From Ancylostoma caninum (lineage: Eukaryota > Nematoda > Chromadorea > Rhabditida > Ancylostomatidae), in NCBI GenBank assembly GCA_037903475.1, contig JBAJFG010000071.1:742001-806000 (forward strand): 64,000 nucleotides of DNA, written 5' to 3'. This document shows, in pieces, positions 47,975 to 57,600 of the stretch (its first letter is position 1; each line of letters starts with the position of its first letter). The translations under genes and the position numbers were made by a program. The notes beneath the pieces are model-generated. The model was not told the DNA's origin and ran no database searches. It worked only from the letters and a program-made list of their open reading frames with translations.

Positions 47975-49507
47975 GGGGTGGTAGTAATTTGGCCGAAACC
48001 TCGAGGTAACCGGGAGGTTGAACTCGGAGTCACCTCGTGGTTTCACACGGAGACCAGGACCTGACCTCGAGGTGACCGAGCTGAAACCGCGAGATGACTT
48101 ATTTTAATTGAGCAAAGTATTTTGTCTCGGGAGGATCCGAACCCGTGAGGGTTTGCCTCAGAGACAGCCCACATTGCACTACACCATTTGTACCTTATCG
48201 ACATTGAATTGTTTTGGACCATACGAAACTTATCAAGTATATCAAAAACCTATCATCATTAGCATTGGATGTTAGAGTATTCACTATATAGGAGACGACC
48301 AAGCGGTGGTATTCCCTTTTCAACTTAAGTAGGTATGATCTTCTCACGAACTTCTTGTCACACTTACTTGTCACCATTCACTCAACAATTCTGGACAAAA
48401 CAGCTTTAGAGATGGAATCGCTGATAATCCCCGAACGTAGCAACCGTCAAAGAAATGTAAAGTACGGCAGAGTTGATCCCCGCCGTACTCTTTCACGCAA
48501 CCAGAACCTCATAAGATTGAGATACCGCTTCAATGACAGTCATTTGGACTGGATTACTAATCTACTGTCATCGAAACTTGGAGACGATATGAGGAAGCCT
48601 TGGGCAATTTCGAAAAGGCAGCAGAATGTAAAATTCTATCCTTCTACAGGCTTCCTTCTTCCGAGTTCTTTTTATTCTCTTGAGATGCCGCTACTTTAGC
48701 AACTACCTTAACTTTTTAGTCACAACGTGATCCTAGATGATCGTAGATAATTGCGTTTTTGTGTTTCTTTGCCTACAGAGGCAAAAAAAGTTTTTTTTGG
48801 GTTTTCGTGCAAAATGGTTCTCATATTCGGTTTCAGTGTTATAAGAAACCCCGGTAGACATGCTTCCACCGATCTCTGCGTAGATGTAGCGAAAAACCTG
48901 TAAAATCGATATAATTGATACATCAATCGATAATTCGCCGCGGAAAGTATCCTAAAACCTTCGCCGGTGCCCGGCGAAACCTGTGCAAAGTTTGGATCGG
49001 AAGTTTTGGAACTTTCTAAAAAATTGGCTCAGCACTTTCTTGCCACTCTAATAGGTTTGAAAGATCTCTGAATTCCTTCTATCTTCAAAATGACCAGCTG
49101 TCTGCCTCTGAAAGAGAGAGTGTCCGTGGTGTTTGAGTGAAAAAATAGCTAAGAAGCCCTCTGAACACGAGAGGAACCACTCAACTTAGAAGGTTCCCTT
49201 TAGAGCTTAAGACCTGCAGGTCAGAATGAAAAAGTACCCCTGAGTACTTTTTCGAGACCGGTCTGCGTCTCTTGCCACATGATACTATTTTCACAAACAT
49301 GTATGATTAGATATTAGATCACGGTCTTAGTTCTGTTACCGTGAGGTCGAGACCAGAGTGAAACCTCAAAGTGACCGGTCGGTTACCTCGAGGTCTCAGT
49401 TGTTTTACAATAGATTTTGAAGAAAATGACCTCGAGGTGACCTCGAGGTAGCTTTTGACGGTTACCTCGCGGTTACCTCGAGGTTTCGGCCAAATTACTA
49501 CCACCCC
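47975..49507. mobile_element. TIR element, 1.5 kb, truncating the reverse transcriptase
   Basis: Inverted ends GGGGTGGTAGTAATTTGGCC continue GAAACCTCGAGGTAACC (37 bp perfect). The subterminal regions are dense in CCTCGAGGT words. No transposase frame is recognisable. I could not find a clear target-site duplication. Confidence 0.82.
48115..48205 (-). other. tRNA-like (SINE-like) segment inside the TIR element
   Basis: On the minus strand a TGGTGTAGTGCAATG stretch resembling a pol III A box is followed about 35 nt later by GGTTCGGATCC, close to the B-box consensus GGTTCGANTCC. It does not fold into a convincing cloverleaf, so it is not called a tRNA gene. Confidence 0.3.
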
Positions 49508-49721
49508 CGTTAATTAATGGAATAAAATAATCTTTTCATGTTTTTCTCTCGGGATATTTTGTGATCTCTGTAGCTATGAAAACGGCGTAAGTGCTGGCTT
49601 AATTTCCGGCATACATTTTTGAACGTATTGCACCAAATCGGGTCTGACATTCCAAGAAACATGCATCTTTTCTGGCTTATAAGATTCTTTATGTGGGTTG
49701 GGTAACTGTGACAAGGAATAT

Positions 49722-49760
<39 letters not shown>

Positions 49761-50820
49761 TATGCACTCAGGGTGCTCCATTAAAATCGCTCGAACAGAT
49801 GAGTAGCAAGTATGACAACATTAATGCTAAACTACTACGCTCGAATGACCGAATCTTTAGTGCATACAAAAGCCGGAGCCCAGAAGAGTGCTCGAAGAAA
49901 ACTTCTACAAGGAGATCCTTCTGTGATGTGATGCTAAAATCTAAATAACTCCTTCAATTCTCATGCTCTCGCTTATCATGGCACAAAATAACCAAGGGGC
50001 GATTAGAATCACTGTTGTGATATACATCACTTTCGAGCGGTGGATAAGAAGGAGTAGAACCTAGGCGAAAGGTCTTATATTCCATGCGTACCCAGGCGGG
50101 GCGTGAACCTCTTTCGGCTACCCGAAGACACCACTTCCTTGGTGTTTGAGCACAGAATAGCAGACATAGAGAAGTGACATCATTTGTTATTACAGATGTT
50201 TAGTATCAGGACGGAAGGGATCTCGAAGCCAACGAAGGAAATTTTGGACTGGAGGCTAATGTCATGCAAGGGATAGATCTATTTCGATGAACACGTAATG
50301 TTGTCAAACTTGTAGAGGAAGCAAAATGCAGAATAGGAAAAAATATCCATTAATGCAAGCAATGAAAAAGATAAGGAAATGTGGGTCTAATGCATTGATC
50401 AGTGAATTTTCGGAGAATTTGCCATATGGCAGTAAACTAAAGAGATCTTCACAGCCATGACTCAAAACTCTCAAATCTTCGCAAGTTATTATAATTTCAA
50501 AGTGATCAAATCGAGCAAGGTGGTAAAGAAAGGGCCTTGGAAACATAGGACACCATCTGAATAGGGTGGAAGGCCTAGGACACTACTCGGGTGGTACCGA
50601 TCCAGCCATCGGTTTATCAATCGATTTTATCGATTTTCCTCAGCTTAGCTCCAATCCTGATTGAAATGGGCATACTGGGGTAATCCACCACGCTGATCAC
50701 AAATCTAACGGCCACTTTGTACGGCGTGGTTATTCACCCATTGATTTTATTGGTTTTCAGCAAGTTGTGCTGCAGGCTTGGCGGAACCCCACCAGGGTTT
50801 TCAACACATGGTCACGAATA
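49508..50820. other. intergenic, with a (TTTA)n tract
   Basis: A TTTA microsatellite lies at 49718-49762. 50620-50770 contains ATTGATTTTATTGG-type phrases related to the degenerate array at 61085-61490. No gene. Confidence 0.5.
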
Positions 50821-50984
50821 CAGGGTGTTTTTCCGGGAGTAAAATTGGTGCAATTGCGGACCCAGTACAAAGGCTACGTGCGAATTGCTGGAACCTCCGC
50901 TCTCACGTGGTCTCTCGACTGAGAATTTGATCTATTGGAATGGATCAGATCGCGCGCGATGTTTACTCCCGGAAAAACACACTG
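50821..50984. mobile_element. Tc1-like MITE, 164 bp
   Basis: Inverted ends CAGGGTGTTTTTCCGGGAGT (one or two mismatches at the other end), TA on both sides. Confidence 0.85.
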
Positions 50985-51503
50985 TATAACAACCCTCCTG
51001 CGCAGCCGTTATCGATTGATCGACTGATGATCCTTCACGCTATACTCACTATAGGTTGAATGAACTATACTTCGCATGTAATGCGCAACCAACCTCCTGC
51101 GGAACCAGACCAACCAAAACATTTTAATTTACTGTTCTAGATAAGACGATCTTGTATCAGTGCCGAAGCGTATTTGATGTTACAAATGCGCGCAGAAAAT
51201 TATCCTTCCCTCTTCTTCATTTGTCGACGCGGTAACGACGAAATCAGATAGTAGGTCAGCGATAAGCGCTAAACCAACATACTGGAAATACCGTCTCTTG
51301 TCTGTGAAGCTCAATTCTCAATTATAGTGGCAAACACATCAGCAGCAGCCTGAATGGAGCCAAACGAGGCGGTCCGAGTCAGTTACGCTTCAAAAACTCA
51401 AGCGAAAGCCAGGATATTCGCGGCACTTACTATCCCTTCTCTGATAATTTTGCAGCACGAACGCAGCCCGATCGGAGTAATGATTCGAGTAGAAACTATT
51501 GTA

Positions 51504-52760
51504 TTAGGTTGGTGCAAAAATAATGCGCGTTTTTCGCTGCTTCATCTTTGGTGCAGGAAACCTCCGGTGTTTCTTATCATCGGTATGAAAAGTTGCACAT
51601 TGTTTTGTAGCAAATTTCATGGACTTTTCAAATATCTCATTCATTTTGGGCGAAGTTCATGTTTTTGGCGAATTTTTAGTTGTGGAACGAAAGGCGCCAA
51701 AACAAGGTTTTTGCCAAACTCTTTTCAGCGAGCTGATACTCGACGGCATCGCAGCACGAATCGCTCAGAATACCACCATAGTTTTGGCGAAGGGGGTGTG
51801 AGCGAATGCATTCCGCCGAGCTGCTCCCGGATTTTTCGGCTTGATGTGCCTTGCTTCGAATGTAAGGAATGTCGCATAGGTCTTCCTGGGGTTTGCGACC
51901 CGCAACTGATGACAATTATCAAACAGTACCCATCCAAAACAACGTATTTGGTTTCGCAGAACATTGCCGGTGATTGTTGTCAGACCATGCCTCCCTTCAG
52001 TGAAAATGGAAGGATGAAAAAGTTCGACGAGTTGACGTCGCGCATACTGTATGAGTACCACATTGATCCTCGTTGAGAGGTGTGCTTCGCACCTTTGTAG
52101 TGAAAAAAATGCGACCAAACAGTCAGTCGCTTAGTGATTAAATATGAAGTATAGACCCTTTTGACAGAATGAGGTGCCCTGCTCAACAGTTGGACGAGGA
52201 ACATGCACCGAAATACTCCCAGAAACCGAAGCAACACCGAAATAAGGTCACGGCGACTTTGTGGTGAACTGCTGCCAAAATTGCTCACTGCAACTCATTC
52301 ATTCTTCCTAATCTGGCAAGTGGTTTCAAGACGTAAATGAACGGCGTGACCCCAGCGTTGCTCAATAAAATGGATTCTTCACTCCTACACGGTGCCGTCC
52401 GGGCACACCCTGCACGACAGATTCTTCACACGTTCGAGCAACTGAGCTAGGAAGCTCTGACTCCTACATCATAATCAGCAAGCTTCTCGCTCACCGAGTA
52501 CGCTTCACCGAGAACCTGGACTACTTCTTCCGGGAGAATTTTCTCAAAGACTAAAGTGATACCAAAACTGCCCTCCGGAAGTTTGTTGATTCTAGAAGGT
52601 CCTGTCAGAAATGCACGGTAGTCGGAGAACGTCTATCTTATTGCTAATGATTTGCGGACTAGAATACTTCTATTTCTTCTGAAAAAGATGGAGATTGAAA
52701 GGAGTTATGAGGTTCGGAATCAAAGGCATGAAAACGCGCATTATTTTTGCACCAACCTAA
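51504..52760. mobile_element. mariner-sized element with non-transposase interior
   Basis: Perfect inverted ends TTAGGTTGGTGCAAAAATAA continue TGCGCGTTTT (about 30 bp), flanked by TA. Its 1257 bp is the usual size of a full mariner, but I could not recognise transposase motifs in any frame. The longest frame (51354-52076, +) starts outside the element. Either the transposase is heavily decayed or the interior was replaced. Confidence 0.82.
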
Positions 52761-52763
52761 TAG

Positions 52764-52881
52764 CAGCTGTTCCCAGTTGCTGACATCTTCCCCTCGATTG
52801 CTGCTCAAGCTTTCGTCCCCTCAGCTGCAGTTGCTGTCGGATGGCAACAATCGAGGGAAGGATGGCAGCAACTGGGAACAG
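52764..52881. repeat. near-perfect hairpin, 118 bp
   Basis: Arms of about 39 nt (36 paired) begin GCTGTTCCCAGTTGCTG and end CAGCAACTGGGAACAGTT. The loop is about 40 nt. It starts three bases after the mariner-type element's end. Confidence 0.75.
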
Positions 52882-54134
52882 TTATTGCTAGGGTTTCTAC
52901 TTGAACCATTATGCCATTCGGACTGCGTTTCTGCTGCACAGTTACCAGAGTTTGTGCACTACCATCACCGATCCTTGATTTTACCGAATTTCCATGCGTT
53001 TCGTTCCGGCCTGATCATTGGCTTTGTCTGGCATGTAGAACATGAGTAGAGGTGTGAGCAGTAAACCTTCGGAAATATTAGGTTAAGGAATTATAAATGT
53101 TGACCTTCAAATTAAAAACACTACCACGATAATACAAGAGCTCCATCCAAGGGGTATTTCCCAAATTGTTACATGACCCTTCTACCTCCACCGTAAAATG
53201 AACGACTGCCCTCCGTGATAAAATTGTAGAGCTTTGAGATGCCGTAGCGACCTACCCAAATTTTAGCTCCACCGCAGTTTTTTAAGTACTTCTTCTTCAA
53301 TGAACGCTGCATCGGCAGGAACAAGTGTTAGCCTGATAGTGCCGATCCTGAATTAGGGGGCGGGTGAGGAAGGGCTCCCCACCCCTATTTTTTGGTACTC
53401 TTCTAGGTCATTTTCGCGATATTTCGTTTGGACCGCGTCGTGGATAAGTCTTGCAGCCGCCGTTTTGATACCATGACGATGGAGGTCTTGGTCCAAGCGG
53501 TCCTGATATTGCGCAGAGAGATCAGGAGTAAACTTCTGACTAGGATTCATCATCCTTGAATGGAACGTTCCTTTCATATTTTACCGCAAACGTAGCGTCA
53601 CCTTCCATTCGTGACCGTCAGATTTAAGTGTTGGAATAGGCTGCTGTACGTCGCTGAGCAGGTGTGGTTTTCTGTCTGCGCGCTCAAGACACACTCTTCT
53701 ATTACCTGACACTATAACGGTTTCGAAGGAATGTCAACTTTAAACACGGCAGAGGATTCGGCCGATGGCGGCTCGTGTATCTACAGTGTCCGCCTTGAGA
53801 GGGTGGGCCATCAATTAATCCATTGACGAGGTGAAACATCGAATAAGTTCGAAATACGGTTATTCAAAAAAATTGAAAAATCGAATAAATCCGAAATTCA
53901 TCGTTCGAAAAAAGTGGAAAATCGAATAAACTCGAAATTCGACTATTAGGGAAAAATTCGAATATTCCGAACTATAGGTTCGACATGTTATGGTGGCTGA
54001 AGATAATGTTCGACAATGATACGCAGTTATGCCTAACATGTCAGTTAGGGATCTTCTTGTTAGAGATAAAAACATGGAGGAATCCATGCGTTGCAGAAAT
54101 CCGTACGGCTCAAACTACATCACTATATGTTATA
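52882..54134. other. intergenic, with fragments
   Basis: A minus-strand frame at 53353-53577 (LDQDLHRHGIKTAAARLIHD) reads like protein but lacks context. 53990-54115 is a partial copy of MITE family E. No gene is supported. Confidence 0.4.
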
Positions 54135-54340
54135 CAGTCTGTTCCCTGAAACGTACACTGCCACCTTCGCCCCAATCGAACAAAGCGGCGCGTGCGCGTT
54201 CAGTCGGGGAGCGAAGCTGCAACAGCCGATCAGCCTCTCCTCGCGCCCTGATCGATTCCTTCGCGCCCTGGTTGAACGCGCACGCGCCGCTTTGTTCGAT
54301 TGGGGCGAGGGTGGCAGTGTACGTTTCAGGGAACAGACTG
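54135..54340. mobile_element. palindromic MITE, 206 bp
   Basis: Inverted arms of about 67 bp start CAGTCTGTTCCCTGAAACGT and are flanked by TA. The arms differ at only one or two positions, suggesting a young insertion. Confidence 0.88.
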
Positions 54341-54696
54341 TATGTGATCTGTTTCACTGGGGAAGATGGATAAACGCCACAGAGCCGAAGAGCGCGGGAA
54401 AGTATGCAGAAACTAGAGAGGTAGAAGAGAAAAACGGGCAATATTCATGAATACTCAACCGTCGGAAGCTAAATAGGGCCCTGTATCGGCCACTAAGCAC
54501 GTTCCCATGCGAAACATAAATATGTGGCAGATGTCTCTCATCCTTATGATCTCCTCTCCATAATTTCACAAAAAAACTAACTACTTTATGATAGGTTTTA
54601 ATATTTTTAGAGCGTAGTACTCCATGGCGATCAGCGCCCTGCAATGCTTTGAGAACTTCCAAAACAAAAGTAGCGATGATCAACGACGACAGACCC

Positions 54697-57600
54697 TCAA
54701 CGACGACAGATTTCTACTGCATCAACGGTGATTGTTGTGAAAGAAAGATCCTTCGTACATTCCATGTGGGCACACCAGTAATCTATCCTCTTCACACGTT
54801 TATTCGTAGATTTACAGAGAATACTATCTACAATCTCATCGTGGTGAATGAATTTCGCTCTAATATTGAGTAGAGAAAAAAAAACAAACAGCTTCATTAA
54901 TTTCGTTTGCCAGCCATCTTCGACACACATGCTGAACAAGACAGAAACTTAATGACAGTCCGGGGGGACATCTGCTCCGACCGTATCGTGGACAGCTACA
55001 TGATAAAGATACAAAAAAAGTGAAATAAGTAGCGAAGTAAATTAGGTACAAATCTATTTATCAGAAAACTGAAATACAACTAGTGAAATTAATGCATATT
55101 TGTTAAGTACTAGTCAGGCCCTGCTCAACAGGGAGTCAAAGTCACTCAAATGACTTACTTCCACTAAAATTGCCATTTGATTGGGTTTGACTCGAAGATT
55201 AGAGGATTAGTGTAGTATGGGAGCAGACACACATTCGAAAATACAAAGACTTTGATGTATGTACATGGCACTGAGTAAGGTCGGAGCAGATGTCCCCCCT
55301 CCCCCACCCCGGACTGTCATTAAGTTACTGTCTGAACAAGAGTATGGGTGTCAAGGATGGTATCACTAAATTATCGAAAGAAAAATTTTCACGTGCCTAA
55401 AAACAACAACAACAATTGCTCTTCATTAATACCCACAGCAAGATGAAAGAATGCTCAGAACATAATGAAAATATGCAAAATATAGACACTAAGTATGTAT
55501 GCTGTGTCGAGGGACCCTTGTTAAAGAGATCTTACAATTGACTTCGAGAGATGGTGTTTGTTGAGAGAAAAAAGGGAACCAGAGGAGCTGACAGAGAACG
55601 TTGGGCTTCATTAGGACCGAGTTATGCGCATTGAGTTCAAACATTACCCGATCCTCCAAGAAAGGATGGAGGTAGTGGAAGAAATTAAAAACTTAATGGC
55701 AGAGTCTCGCCTCGTCTGAGTCATAAACAATTTCTGAATCTTTTCAACATGCTGATTCGAAAGGTAGGCATAGCACGGGCTGGTCAGCAGATGTTACGTA
55801 GGCACTACTAATTCCAGTTACGTGTATCGCTCCGCCCAAACGCTCCAGAAAATCAGCACTTCTGAAGCTAACTTTTTAATATCAGTTTTTGAGAGATTAT
55901 AAGCATTCCATTCCTGCGGTAAGAAATGAGGAATAGGGTGAGACTCAGTCTTTGCTGCGTTTCGAGATGCTCACGATGAATGAAAGTAGTCGGTGAAAAC
56001 CAAGGAGATACCAAAGATGCAGGAGTTTCCGAACAAGTCAGGAAAAGCACATACAGAAAATTATATAGGAAACTAATTTGCATTCAATAGCTGGCAATCT
56101 ATTTCGTTTCAGTGGGGACGACACAACGTTTGACGAAGTCCAGCCAGAAGGTGACATGATCCTCACTAATTTCACCGAAGAAAGATTCGAGCTGCAAGCA
56201 GAACTAACTTTAGGGATTACGTTAATCAAAGAGCAGTAACTGCAGAAATTTTCGCTCTTCAAGCTAGAGCTTGTTGCAGTTGATCCGAAAAGAAGGCACC
56301 AAGTTTGGGAAGTTTGTAGCCGAGATTGCCTCTCCGTACATACAGCTTTTAACCTTCAAAATATGAAAACTCACAAGGCTAGTCAGAAGAAAGGTCGCTT
56401 AAAGGCAGCACGAGTCGAAATCCTCGACTCGGACCTGAGCTGCGAACCCTAAAGTAGGCGTCGCACACATCACGAATCTGCAAGGAACACACACAGTAAC
56501 AACTTACCTGCAGAAAACGGCGAACTGCCGTTGCGTGCACGCCCGGTCGGCCAGTGCTTCGGAGGGCCCGACGCGCCAGCTTACGCATTTTAAAGCATGC
56601 GGGCTGCTACCGATTCCCTTTCTCCGTGCTGGGACCCATTCGCGAAGCAGGGCGCCGCCGGAACACTCGTCCGCGCACGGATGGCAGCATCGCGTTTTCC
56701 CGGCTTTCTCGGGTGTTTTACGCGATTTCACCACCGGATATGAGCAATACAACCCCAAAAACCCCAAAATCCGGCGAAATCACAAACGCGATGGTTTCGA
56801 CGGGTGCTGCCTTTAACATACGTGGATACTCGAGAAAATTCAAAAAGGGTCGGTGTAGACACCAATGAATCTTTAAATTAATGGACAACAAATAGTCGCA
56901 ACAGCTAAGTGAGGATAATATGTAGACATGAATGACCACAAACAGCAAGACAAAAGAAACATTACTGACCGCTTGGACATGTTGTTCGCTGATCAAATGA
57001 CTGAAGAATGAGTACACATTCTGTGAATGTGATCTCTCGAACTGTGTGCAGAGAGGACATCGGTCCTGAAAATTCATGTTGACATCGACTGGTAAAACAA
57101 ACAACTATCTGAGCTTTGAAATGATTTTCTAGAGCAAGACTTACAATAAAAAATTCTGAGAGGAAACTTTTTGAAAATCTTTCCAAGGAAACTCGTGTGT
57201 CTGCCCAAAGAATGCGCAACGCAAGTACATCCTTTCTGACTTTAATCCCTGAATGATAAGAAGATGAAATGCAAACAAATTTGTTACAAAACTGTACATA
57301 AATGGAATAAAAATGGAAAAAGAGCTGTTGTAGGCAAGGTATCCTCTTAACAACAACCAGGCTGTTAGCTCTATTAAATAAATACGAGACTATGACCTGC
57401 TCTGCTACGGTTGAGATGTTTCTCGCAGACAGATCGCAAGGTCTGAGTTGCTAACAGCTCGCTGCAAGGGTTTGCCAATCCAGCCTCATCCATAACAGAT
57501 TCATAAAGATGGCTCATCATCGAATTAGTTAGCTTGACGAATTTTCGGCCAGACTTATTGTTACTTTGATGGGGTTATGTGATGCTCTGATAACGAAATT

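Noticed and set aside
51354..52076. 240-codon plus-strand frame as a gene
   Set aside because: It crosses the boundary of the mariner-type element and shows no domain; both strands are similarly open there.
56718..57104. 128-codon minus-strand frame as a single exon
   Set aside because: It runs through a MITE end and an intron; the splice-defined exon 57065-56970 explains the coding part.
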